Part shown: positions 1 through 6,856 of the stretch, piece by piece
Layout of the letters: the number at the start of each line of letters is the position of its first letter
Position numbering within the stretch: the first letter of the stretch is position 1
Source: Acidobacteriota bacterium
GTDB lineage: Bacteria; Acidobacteriota; Vicinamibacteria; Vicinamibacterales; Fen-181
DNA: 10,300 bases
Reading direction: 5' to 3'
NCBI GenBank assembly: GCA_021779795.1
Contig: JAJXZZ010000075.1
Location: 1-10,300, forward strand
Notes under the pieces: model-generated
What the model saw: the letters and a program-made list of their open reading frames with translations, nothing else
Database searches by the model: none
Told to the model about the DNA's origin: nothing
Position numbers and translations under genes: made by a program

Positions 1-809
1 CCTGGTGCCACAGCCCCGAGAGCCAGCAGCTCCAGCCCGAGTTCATGCCGCAGCCGGATCGCTGCATCGAGTGCGGGGCGTGCACGGCGGCCTGCCCGTT
101 CCACGCGGCCCCGCCGGCGGCCGCCGGCGGCCCGTTCGCGCCGCCCGAGTGCACGATGTGCGGCGCCTGCGCCGCCGCCTGCCCGACCGACGCGCGCCAG
201 GTGGCGGGCCGGGTCATGAGCGCGGACGCCGTGATGGCCGAGATCGAGCGCGACCGGGTCTTCTACGAGGAGTCGGGCGGCGGCGTCACCTTCTCGGGCG
301 GCGAGCCGTTCATGCAGCCGGCCTTCCTGGCCCAGGTGGTGGGGGCGTGCCGCGCCGCCGACCTCCACGTCGCCATCGAGACGTGCGGCCAGGTGGACAC
401 GCGGGCGCTGCTCGACCTGGCCCCCGACACCGACCTGTTCCTGTTCGACGTCAAGCTGATGGACGAGCAGCGGCACCTGGCGCACACGGGCGCGTCGAAC
501 GTCCGGATCCTGCGCAACCTCGAGCGCCTCGCCGCGGTCCACCGCAACATCCGCGTCCGCTTCCCGCTCATCCCCGGCGTGAACGACGACGACGAGAACG
601 TGCGCGGGGTGGGCGCGCTGCTCGCCTCGCTCGGCCTCACGCGGATCGACGTGCTGCCGTACCACCGCGCCGGGCTCGCCAAGTACGCCCGGCTCGAGCG
701 CCCGTACCGCCTTCCCGACACCGAGCCGCCGACGCCCGATCGGCAGACCCGCGTGGTCCGCCTGCTCGAGTCGTGCGGGTTGATCGTGCATCCAGGAGGA
801 GCCTCATGA
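1..809 (+). CDS. Glycyl radical enzyme activating protein (radical SAM, HypE-like), 5' truncated by window edge
   Basis: This is a radical S-adenosylmethionine activase that would install the glycyl radical on the enzyme encoded next. The reading frame is open to the left edge (first full codon at 3) and begins W-C-H-S-P-E-S. That matches the end of the family's CX3CX2C cluster motif, so the true start lies outside and roughly 30-40 residues are missing. The ATG at 45 is internal. Two ferredoxin-type CX2CX2CX3CP motifs follow (cysteine codons at 63, 72, 81, 93 and at 150, 159, 168, 180). They are typical of the long activases with two extra 4Fe-4S clusters. The SGGEP motif that binds SAM is at 294-308, followed by ETCG and FDVKLMD segments. 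The stop overlaps the next ATG in an ATGA, and that gene's Shine-Dalgarno lies inside this one, so the pair is translationally coupled. The enzyme class is certain. The partner, and so the name HypE-like, is inferred from adjacency. Confidence 0.93.
   Translation, partial: WCHSPESQQLQPEFMPQPDRCIECGACTAACPFHAAPPAAAGGPFAPPECTMCGACAAACPTDARQVAGRVMSADAVMAEIERDRVFYEESGGGVTFSGGEPFMQPAFLAQVVGACRAADLHVAIETCGQVDTRALLDLAPDTDLFLFDVKLMDEQRHLAHTGASNVRILRNLERLAAVHRNIRVRFPLIPGVNDDDENVRGVGALLASLGLTRIDVLPYHRAGLAKYARLERPYRLPDTEPPTPDRQTRVVRLLESCGLIVHPGGAS
794..799 (+). promoter_or_regulatory. Ribosome binding site of the HypD gene
   Basis: AGGAGG lies six bases upstream of the ATG at 806, inside the end of the activase gene. 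It fixes the start of the glycyl radical enzyme, although its frame is open for a further 267 codons upstream. It is the strongest Shine-Dalgarno sequence in the window, which suggests high translation of the enzyme compared with the other genes here. Confidence 0.85.
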
Positions 810-3163
810 CAGAACGTGTCGCCAGGCTGCGCCAGGAAAGCCTCGACCGCCAGCCCACGCTCTCGACCGAGCGCGCCGAGCTGATGACGGCGTTCTACCA
901 GGACGCCCCGGCCGAGCCGCTCCCCGTCCTGCGCGCGCGCTCGCTCCAGTACCTGATGGAGCGCAAGGCGATCGCCATCCTGCCGGGCGAGCTCATCGTC
1001 GGCGAGCGCGGCCCAGCGCCCAAGGCCACGCCCACCTACCCCGAGCTGTGCTGCCACACGACCGAGGACCTCGACATCCTCGACTCGCGCGAGAAGATCT
1101 CGTTCGCGGTGGACGACCGCGCGCGCGAGGTGTACCGCGACACGGTCATCCCGTACTGGCGCGAGCGGTCGATGCGGTACCGCATGTTCCAGGAGCTGCC
1201 CGACGCGTGGAAGCACGCCTACGAGGCCGGCGTCTTCACCGAGTTCATGGAGCAGCGCGCGCCGGGCCACACGGTGGCCGACGACAAGATCTACCGGAAG
1301 GGGCTGGACGGCCTGAAAGCCGACATCGATCGGGCGCTCGCCGCGCTCGACGACCTCCGCGATCTCGAGGCGTACGACAAGCGGCAGCAGCTCAAGGGCA
1401 TGCGCCTGGCGGCCGACGCCGTCATCCACTTCGCGCGCCGCCACGCCGAGGAGGCGCTCGGGCTGGCCGCGGCCGAGCAGGATCCGGCCCGCCGGGCCGA
1501 ACTGGAGCAGATCGCCGCCAACTGCGCGTGGGTGCCCGAGCACCCGGCGCGCACGTTCTGGGAGGCGCTGCAGGCCTACTGGTTCATGCACCTCGGCGTC
1601 ATCACCGAGCTGAACACCTGGGACTCGTTCTGCCCGGGCCGGCTCGACCAGCATCTCTACCCGTACTACAAGCGCGAGATCGAGGCGGGCACGCTGACGC
1701 GCGAGCGGGCGAAGGAGCTGCTGCAGTGCTTCTGGGTGAAGTTCAACAACCAGCCGGCGCCGCCCAAGGTGGGGGTGACGGCGGCCGAGAGCGGCACCTA
1801 CACCGACTTCGCCAACATCAGCAACGGCGGGCTGAAGGCCGACGGCAGCGACGGCGTCAACGACGTCTCGTACCTCATCCTCGAGGTCATCGACGAGATG
1901 CGCCTGCTGCAGCCGTCGTCGAACATCCAGCTGAGCAAGAAGAGCCCGGACCGGTTCCTCAAGAAAGCCTGCGAGGTCATCCGCAAGGGGTGGGGCCAGC
2001 CGTCGATCTTCAACGCCGACATGGTGGTCGCCGAGCTGGTGCGGCAGGGGAAGGCGGTCGAGGACGCGCGGTGCGGCGGCACGAGCGGCTGCGTCGAGGC
2101 CGGCGCGTTCGGCAAGGAGAGCTACATCCTCACCGGGTACTTCAACCTGCCGAAGGTCATCGAGATCACGCTCAACGACGGCTACGACCCGCGCACCGGG
2201 CGCCAGATCGGCCCGAAGACCGGCGACCCGGCCGCCTTCACGACGTTCGACCAGTTCCTCGACGCCTTCCGGACGCAGCTGCAGCACTTCATCGACGTGA
2301 AGATCGCCGGCAGCCACGTCATCGAGCGGATGTACGCCACGATGATGCCGGCGCCGTTCCTGTCGATCGTCACCGACGACTGCATCGCGAACGGGCGCGA
2401 CTACAACGCGGGCGGCGCGCGCTACAACACGCGGTACATCATGCCGGTGGGCCCCGGCACGGCGGCCGACAGCCTGTCGGCGATCAAGCACCACGTCTTC
2501 GACCGCGGCGACGTCCCGATGGGCACGCTGGTCAAGGCGGTGCGCGACGACTTCGTCGGCCACGAGGGCCTGCGCCAGCTGCTGCTGAACAAGACGCCGA
2601 AGTACGGCAACGACGACGAGTACGCCGACGCGTTCGTCACGCTGCTGTGCGACGAGCTGTTCCACCGGATCGACGGGCGGCGGGGGCCGACCGGGTCCAC
2701 CTACCACGTGAACTACCTGTCCACGACCTGCCACGTCTACTTCGGCTCGGTGTGCGGCGCGACGCCCGACGGCCGGCACGCCTGGGTGCCGGTGTCCGAC
2801 GGGATCTCGCCGGCGCACGGCGCCGACCGCCGCGGCCCGACCGCCGTCATCCGGTCGGCGTCGCGCATGGATCACGCGCGCAGCGGCGGCACGCTGCTCA
2901 ACCAGAAGTTCACGCCGGCGACGCTCGAGGGCCCGGAGGGGATCGACCAGCTCGCCCACCTGGTGCGCGCCTACTTCAAGCTCGACGGCCACCACATCCA
3001 GTTCAACGTGGTGACGGCCGACACGCTGCGGAAGGCGCAGAAGCAGCCCGAGAAGCACCGCGACCTGATCGTCCGCGTGGCCGGCTACAGCGACTACTTC
3101 TGCGATCTGACCAAGGGGCTGCAGGACGAGATCATCGAGCGGACGGAGCAGAAGGGGTTCTGA
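806..3163 (+). CDS. hypD: Glycyl radical enzyme, probable trans-4-hydroxy-L-proline dehydratase
   Basis: The product is 785 residues, a normal length for the PFL-like family. HypD removes water from trans-4-hydroxy-L-proline by radical chemistry to give pyrroline-5-carboxylate, in the cytoplasm and without oxygen. A PFL-type barrel covers about residues 10-640, and the glycyl radical domain ends in RVAGYSDYF with Gly760. The active-site loop GCVE gives thiyl Cys429 and base Glu431, as in the eliminase-type members. Numbers I recall for C. difficile HypD (F152, H160, D278, S334, F340, C434, E436, Y450, T645, G765) all fall on the same residue type here with a constant shift of five: F147, H155, D273, S329, F335, C429, E431, Y445, T640, G760. 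This separates it from pyruvate formate-lyase, choline lyase and glycerol dehydratase. The start is set by the AGGAGG at 794 and the ATGA overlap with the activase. A close paralogue acting on another cyclic imino acid cannot be excluded. Confidence 0.87.
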   Translation: MTERVARLRQESLDRQPTLSTERAELMTAFYQDAPAEPLPVLRARSLQYLMERKAIAILPGELIVGERGPAPKATPTYPELCCHTTEDLDILDSREKISFAVDDRAREVYRDTVIPYWRERSMRYRMFQELPDAWKHAYEAGVFTEFMEQRAPGHTVADDKIYRKGLDGLKADIDRALAALDDLRDLEAYDKRQQLKGMRLAADAVIHFARRHAEEALGLAAAEQDPARRAELEQIAANCAWVPEHPARTFWEALQAYWFMHLGVITELNTWDSFCPGRLDQHLYPYYKREIEAGTLTRERAKELLQCFWVKFNNQPAPPKVGVTAAESGTYTDFANISNGGLKADGSDGVNDVSYLILEVIDEMRLLQPSSNIQLSKKSPDRFLKKACEVIRKGWGQPSIFNADMVVAELVRQGKAVEDARCGGTSGCVEAGAFGKESYILTGYFNLPKVIEITLNDGYDPRTGRQIGPKTGDPAAFTTFDQFLDAFRTQLQHFIDVKIAGSHVIERMYATMMPAPFLSIVTDDCIANGRDYNAGGARYNTRYIMPVGPGTAADSLSAIKHHVFDRGDVPMGTLVKAVRDDFVGHEGLRQLLLNKTPKYGNDDEYADAFVTLLCDELFHRIDGRRGPTGSTYHVNYLSTTCHVYFGSVCGATPDGRHAWVPVSDGISPAHGADRRGPTAVIRSASRMDHARSGGTLLNQKFTPATLEGPEGIDQLAHLVRAYFKLDGHHIQFNVVTADTLRKAQKQPEKHRDLIVRVAGYSDYFCDLTKGLQDEIIERTEQKGF

Positions 3164-3164
3164 C

Positions 3165-3199
3165 GATCGGCGGTCGGCAGTCGGCGGTCGGCAGTCGGC
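3165..3199. repeat. Tandem heptamer repeat, five copies of RRTCGGC
   Basis: Starting two bases after the hypD stop, five head-to-tail 7-bp units read GATCGGC, GGTCGGC, AGTCGGC, GGTCGGC, AGTCGGC. Only the first two bases vary, and only between purines. The same TCGGC heptamer recurs between the S12 hydrolase and prolyl oligopeptidase genes. The array fills most of the 60-bp spacer and ends 10 bases before a TATAAT box, so any -35 element of that promoter would fall inside it. I see no hairpin with a T-run here. Confidence 0.8.
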
Positions 3200-3209
3200 C
3201 GGAAGCGCG

Positions 3210-3215
3210 TATAAT
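3210..3215 (+). promoter_or_regulatory. Putative -10 box of the amidohydrolase gene
   Basis: A perfect TATAAT stands out in very GC-rich sequence. It ends eight bases before the ATG at 3224, so transcription would begin at or within about two bases of the start codon, giving a leaderless or nearly leaderless mRNA. No Shine-Dalgarno sequence and no recognisable -35 element are visible. The position is the same, relative to the ATG, as the TAGCAT box at 6843. Confidence 0.6.
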
Positions 3216-3223
3216 GCGCCTCC

Positions 3224-4561
3224 ATGAGACGCGCATTCCCGTCGTTGCTCACCGGCGCGGCCCTGGCCCTCGCGGCCTCGGCCGCGCTTCTCGGCGCTGA
3301 CGTCCGCGCGCAGCGCGCGCCCGTCGCCCAGCCGCCGGCCGAGAGCTGGCTCCTCCGCCCGCAGCAGGTCTTCGACGCCACGAGCGAGCAGGCCCATCCC
3401 GGTTGGGTCGTGCTCGTCACCGGCAACCGGATCGCCGCCGTCGGCCCGCCGGCCTCGGTGACGCCGCCGCCGGGCGCGCGGACCATCGACCTGGCCGGCA
3501 TGACACTCCTGCCGGGCCTGATCGAGGCCCACACGCACATCTTCCTGCATGCGTACAACGAGACGCCCTGGAACGACCAGGTGCTGAAGGAGCCGGAGGC
3601 CTACCGGACCATCGAAGCGGTGAAGCACTGCGAGGCGACGCTCATGGCCGGCTTCACGACGATCCGCGATCTCGGCACGGAGGGGGCGGGCTTCGCCGAC
3701 GTCTCGGTCCAGCGCGCCATCGGCGAGGGGCTGATCCCGGGCCCGCGCCTGTTCGTCGCCACCCGGGCGATCGTCGCCACGTCCAGCTACGGCCCCGGGC
3801 CGTCGGGGTTCGCGACCAACTTCGTGACGCCGAAGGGGGGCCAGGAGGTGAGCGGCGTCCCCGAGATGCTCGCGGCGGTGCGCGATCAGATCGGCCACGG
3901 GGCCGACTGGGTGAAGGTCTACGCGGACTACCGCCGCGGCACCGGGCCGTCGGTCCCGACGTTCAGCCTCGACGAGCTGAAGGCGGCCGTGGACGAGGCG
4001 CACAGCGCCGGCAAGCCGGTGTCGGCCCACGCCTCGACGGCGGAGGGGATGCGGCGCGCCGTCCTCGCGGGCGTGGACACGATCGAGCACGGCTACGGCG
4101 GCACCGACGAGGTCTTCAGGATGATGGCCGAGCGCCACGTCGCCTTCTTCCCGACGCTGACGGCCGTCGAGGCCTACGCCGAGTACTTCGGCGGCTACAA
4201 GCGGGGCGGGCCGCCGACCCCGTCGATGGAGCAGGCGAAGCAGGCCTTCCAGCTGGCCATGAAGAACCACGTCGTCATCGGCCTCGGCGGCGACATCGGC
4301 GTCTACAACCACGGCGAGGACTACCGCGAGGCGGAGTGGATGGCGCGCGACGGGATGACGCCGGCGCAGGTGCTGCTGGCCGCGACCGCGGTCAACGCGA
4401 AGGTCCTGCGCCAGGCGGACCGGATCGGCACGATCCGGCCGGGCCTGCTGGCCGACCTCGTGGCCGTCCCCGGCGATCCGACGGCCGACATCTCGACGCT
4501 CGAGAAGGTCGCGTTCGTCATGAAGGACGGCCGAATCTACAAGAACGAGAAGCCGCGCTGA
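3224..4561 (+). CDS. Exported metal-dependent amidohydrolase (imidazolonepropionase / Xaa-Pro dipeptidase-like group)
   Basis: The product is 445 residues. A Sec signal peptide covers residues 1-28 (Arg-Arg, an alanine/leucine-rich core, then VRA before Gln), so it acts in the periplasm or outside. The amidohydrolase metal-site pattern is complete: HTH (H103, H105), a carboxylated-lysine candidate in DWVKVY (K231), H269 in SAHAS, H289 in IEHGYG and the catalytic Asp357. Asp357 sits in GGDIGVYNHGE, where most relatives have GTD. The C-terminal strand segment with IRPGLLADLVAVPGDP closes the small beta-domain. Characterised relatives include imidazolonepropionase and dipeptidases cutting Xaa-Pro or Xaa-Arg/Lys. 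Export and the 'VYNHGE' segment fit the dipeptidase-like branch, but the substrate cannot be read from sequence. The gene stands alone, with its own TATAAT promoter 60 bp after hypD, and is followed by a divergent-function regulator on the same strand. Class certain, substrate open. Confidence 0.9.
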   Translation: MRRAFPSLLTGAALALAASAALLGADVRAQRAPVAQPPAESWLLRPQQVFDATSEQAHPGWVVLVTGNRIAAVGPPASVTPPPGARTIDLAGMTLLPGLIEAHTHIFLHAYNETPWNDQVLKEPEAYRTIEAVKHCEATLMAGFTTIRDLGTEGAGFADVSVQRAIGEGLIPGPRLFVATRAIVATSSYGPGPSGFATNFVTPKGGQEVSGVPEMLAAVRDQIGHGADWVKVYADYRRGTGPSVPTFSLDELKAAVDEAHSAGKPVSAHASTAEGMRRAVLAGVDTIEHGYGGTDEVFRMMAERHVAFFPTLTAVEAYAEYFGGYKRGGPPTPSMEQAKQAFQLAMKNHVVIGLGGDIGVYNHGEDYREAEWMARDGMTPAQVLLAATAVNAKVLRQADRIGTIRPGLLADLVAVPGDPTADISTLEKVAFVMKDGRIYKNEKPR

Positions 4562-4608
4562 CCCGGGGGTGGGAGCGGTCTTCCCGGACGCGCCGAATTC
4601 GATGACGG

Positions 4609-4650
4609 AATTGTGCGCCGCCGTGCCGACGGGGCTGATCGATTACAATT
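4609..4650. promoter_or_regulatory. Candidate promoter and operator of the GntR gene
   Basis: The 139-bp spacer before the GntR gene contains an AT-richer patch. TACAAT (4644-4649) is a plausible -10 box, giving a leader of about 45 bases to the ATG cluster at 4701. AATTGT (4609-4614) and ACAATT (4645-4650) form a 6-bp inverted pair 30 bases apart, and the second arm overlaps the -10 box. A shorter pair, AATTC/GAATT, lies at 4596-4600 and 4608-4612. TTGT/ACAA half-sites resemble those bound by several FCD-type GntR proteins, which often control their own gene. The wide spacing makes this tentative. Confidence 0.3.
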
Positions 4651-4700
4651 GCGTCATCCCGGAACCGGCCGCTGGAATAACCGCTCCGACCCCCAGAGCG

Positions 4701-5456
4701 ATGATGATGTCCACGACCCGCACGCGCGGCCAGGCCGCACCTCGACAACCGCGGCGCCAGGCGAACCGGTCCCTGGCCGACACGGCCTACTCGCGCCTTC
4801 GAGACAGCATCGTCACGCTCAGGCTCGCGCCCGGCGCGCGGCTGACCGAGGCCGATCTCAGCCAGCGGCTGGGCATCAGCCGCACGCCGATCCGCGCGGC
4901 GCTCCTCCGCCTCCAGCAGGAGGGGCTCGTCGAGTCGACCGGCGCGGTCCGGTCGGGGCGCGTGACGGTGGCGCCGATGACGGCCGAGGACATGCGGGAG
5001 CTGTTCCTGATGGTCGGCGCGCTCGACGGCGTCGCGGCCCGGCTGGCCGCGGAGCTGCCCGCCGACACGCGAAGCGCCGTGGCGACCGAGGCCGAGGCCA
5101 TCAACGCGCGGCTGCGGGCGCTGTCGGGCGCGGAGGCGGCCGACATCCTCGCGGCGCAGGAGCTGGACGTCGAGTTCCACCGCTGCTACGAGCGGGCGGC
5201 GGCCGGCCCCCGGCTTCTCGCCAAGCTGGCCGCGCTGCACGCGCGGCGCGAGCGCTACATCCGCGTGTACACCGAGGCGCTGATCCAGACGCACCGCGTG
5301 CAGGAATCGCTCGACGAGCACGGCGCCATCATCGCCGCCATCGCCCGCGGCGACGGCGAGGCGGCCGAGCGTCACGCCGTGTTCAACTACCGCAACGCGC
5401 TCGAGCGGTACCGCCGGATCGCCGCGGCGCACGACGGGCTCGAGCGCTGGCGCTGA
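4701..5456 (+). CDS. GntR-family transcriptional regulator, FCD (FadR-type) subfamily
   Basis: A DNA-binding repressor or activator of 251 residues. After a basic N-terminal tail, residues about 25-95 form the GntR winged helix (LADTAYSRLRDSIV, then LTEADLSQRLGISRTPIRAAL and the GLV wing). The rest is a helical FCD ligand-binding domain with likely metal ligands: Asp and His in LDVEFHR, His in DEHGAII and His in ERHAVFN. FCD ligands are usually small carboxylic acids such as sugar acids, lactate or amino-acid breakdown products. I place the start at the first of three ATGs (4701, 4704, 4707), because upstream codons cross a promoter-like TACAAT and the length then fits the family. An in-frame ATG at 4569 is less likely. 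No strong Shine-Dalgarno sequence is seen. Its target is unknown. Control of the neighbouring amidohydrolase or of hypD is possible but unsupported. Confidence 0.9.
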   Translation: MMMSTTRTRGQAAPRQPRRQANRSLADTAYSRLRDSIVTLRLAPGARLTEADLSQRLGISRTPIRAALLRLQQEGLVESTGAVRSGRVTVAPMTAEDMRELFLMVGALDGVAARLAAELPADTRSAVATEAEAINARLRALSGAEAADILAAQELDVEFHRCYERAAAGPRLLAKLAALHARRERYIRVYTEALIQTHRVQESLDEHGAIIAAIARGDGEAAERHAVFNYRNALERYRRIAAAHDGLERWR

Positions 5457-5468
5457 CCCCCTCCACGA

Positions 5469-5484
5469 TCCCGGCCCGCCGGGA
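5469..5484 (+). terminator. Possible weak terminator hairpin after the GntR gene
   Basis: A 6-bp stem TCCCGG/CCGGGA with loop CCCG lies 13 bases after the GntR stop. No T-run follows, so it would not be a classical intrinsic terminator. In DNA this GC-rich such short stems arise easily by chance. Confidence 0.2.
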
Positions 5485-5512
5485 GCCGCCGGCCGATCCC
5501 CCGACTCGAGGG

Positions 5513-5518
5513 TAAGAT
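5513..5518 (+). promoter_or_regulatory. Putative -10 box of the NlpC/P60-like protein gene
   Basis: TAAGAT ends 14 bases before the ATG at 5533, implying a leader of only about 7-8 bases. No convincing -35 box or Shine-Dalgarno sequence is seen, though GGGGG at 5520-5524 could pair weakly. It follows the short-leader pattern of the boxes at 3210 and 6843. Confidence 0.4.
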
Positions 5519-5532
5519 AGGGGGCCGTCTCT

Positions 5533-6819
5533 ATGCCGCCTTCGAAGACACCCGATTCCGCTCACCCTGCCCGGGACCCGCGTCCCGTCGTCCAGCTTCC
5601 CCGGTCCTGGCTCGCCGTGACCGTCGCGCTGCTCGTCGTGCCGTGGCTCGTCGTCGGCGGCGTGTACCTGCGGGGGCACGAGCCCGCCGGCCAGCCGGCG
5701 GTCCCGCCGGCGCCCGCGGCGCCGGTCCCGGTGAAGACCGGGCCGTGGGGCACGCTCGCCAAGACGCCGATCATCATCTCCCCGCCGCTCGAGCTGATCT
5801 CCGACTCGTGGGGCCGCGAGCACCACACGCCCTACCAGTGGCTGCTGCCGGAGACGACGCCCGAGGTGATGATGGCGTTCCTGTCATCGACCGGGCTGAC
5901 CGCCGACCAGGTTGCCGAGCTGCGCGCCTCGGCGCGGCCCGAGCCGCGCATCAACGGGCTGGCGGTCGCGCCGACGCCCGCGCTGCTCAGGTCGCTGTCG
6001 CCGGAGGTCAGGGCGAAGCTGTACGTGCAGCTGGGCCGGACGCCGCTGAACGACGACCAGTCGAACGCCTTCCGGTTCGCGGCCGGGTCGAGCGACGCCT
6101 GGTTCGCCGGGGCGCGGATCTCGCCGGCCACGCGGCAGCTCGTCGAACCGCTGCTCTACCGGCACGGGCTGCACTTCTACTTCGCCGACGTCGATCTCGT
6201 CCGCTCGCAGATCGCCGACCCGGCCGAAGTGCGCAACCTCGCCAAGGTCCTCCTGCGCCAGCCGACTTACATCGTGGAGCTGGCCGTTCCAGACGTGGCG
6301 AGCGTGAAGGACCTGGCGGAGTACTGGGGCAAGGGCGGGCGCCGGACCGACATCCGTCCGCTGCTGGAGTCGGTGGCCGGCGGAGGCGCGGGCCGCTCGA
6401 TCGACATCATCCACCTGCTCCCGCCGATCGCCCGCGAGCACCTATACCGGTATCCCCGGCTCACCGCGGAGGAGCGCGGCCGGCCGGCGCTCGTCAACTG
6501 CCTGTGGACGTCGCTGAACTTCTTCAACGCGACGCCGGACGACCGGTTCCTCGACGTCAACTACGCGCTGGACCACCTGCGGCGGGACTACGACGTCGTC
6601 GAGAGCAACTTCGAGCTGGGCGACGTCATCGCCTTCGTGGACGACCAGGGGAACATCTTCCACGCGGCCGTCGAGATTGCCGACGACCTGGTGTTCACCA
6701 AGAACGGCCAGTCGATGATGGCGCCCTGGGTCATCGTGCCGATCGGGACGCTCGAGGACTTCTACCGCACGCGCTGCGAGAACCCGCGGCTCGTCTACCA
6801 TCGGCGAAAAGACATCTGA
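5533..6819 (+). CDS. Membrane-anchored protein of unknown function with NlpC/P60-like C-terminal domain
   Basis: I do not recognise the family of this 428-residue product. One hydrophobic segment (about residues 25-46, preceded by arginines) should act as a signal anchor. A Pro/Ala-rich linker (about 51-66) follows, so the bulk lies outside the membrane. Residues about 100-300 are mixed helical, with a YWGKGGRR stretch and an HLLPPIAREHLYRYP segment. The last hundred residues look like an NlpC/P60 or related papain-like cysteine hydrolase. Cys323 is in VNCLWTS at a helix start, LGDVIAFVDDQG leads to His377 in FHAAVEIADD, and FTKNG gives Asn391 as a possible third residue. Such domains usually cut peptidoglycan stem peptides or act as amidases. 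The order Cys, then GDVIxF, then His, then KNG is seen directly, but the fold and activity are inferred. Own promoter-like box at 5513. The next gene starts 37 bp downstream. Confidence 0.8.
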   Translation: MPPSKTPDSAHPARDPRPVVQLPRSWLAVTVALLVVPWLVVGGVYLRGHEPAGQPAVPPAPAAPVPVKTGPWGTLAKTPIIISPPLELISDSWGREHHTPYQWLLPETTPEVMMAFLSSTGLTADQVAELRASARPEPRINGLAVAPTPALLRSLSPEVRAKLYVQLGRTPLNDDQSNAFRFAAGSSDAWFAGARISPATRQLVEPLLYRHGLHFYFADVDLVRSQIADPAEVRNLAKVLLRQPTYIVELAVPDVASVKDLAEYWGKGGRRTDIRPLLESVAGGGAGRSIDIIHLLPPIAREHLYRYPRLTAEERGRPALVNCLWTSLNFFNATPDDRFLDVNYALDHLRRDYDVVESNFELGDVIAFVDDQGNIFHAAVEIADDLVFTKNGQSMMAPWVIVPIGTLEDFYRTRCENPRLVYHRRKDI

Positions 6820-6839
6820 GCGGCGCCGGGTCTCCGGCG

Positions 6840-6848
6840 TGGTAGCAT
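6840..6848 (+). promoter_or_regulatory. Putative extended -10 promoter of the S12 hydrolase gene
   Basis: TGG followed directly by TAGCAT fits an extended -10 element (TGn-TAnnnT). It ends eight bases before the ATG at 6857, the same distance as TATAAT at 3210 from its ATG. Transcription would start almost on the start codon. The spacer to the preceding gene is only 37 bp, so read-through from upstream may also contribute. No Shine-Dalgarno sequence is seen. Confidence 0.45.
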
Positions 6849-6856
6849 CGGCGCCC

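Noticed and set aside
45..47. ATG at 45 as start of the activase
   Set aside because: Codons upstream, back to position 3, encode WCHSPESQ, the conserved end of the radical SAM cluster motif, so the gene begins outside the window.
5..805. N-terminal extension of the glycyl radical enzyme to position 5
   Set aside because: The extension is an Arg/Pro/Ala-rich shadow of the activase. The AGGAGG and ATG at 806 and the family alignment fix the real start.
263..4312. A 1349-codon open frame on the minus strand
   Set aside because: It lies opposite three clearly real genes. Its product is a low-complexity Arg/Val/Leu/Ala mix without domains, as expected opposite GC-biased codons.
4562..4590. Terminator hairpin after the amidohydrolase gene
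   Set aside because: Only a 4-bp GGGA/TCCC stem and overlapping GC runs are present, without a T-run.
4569..4700. Upstream start of the GntR regulator at 4569 or 4602
   Set aside because: The added residues match no part of the family and the region contains promoter-like sequence.
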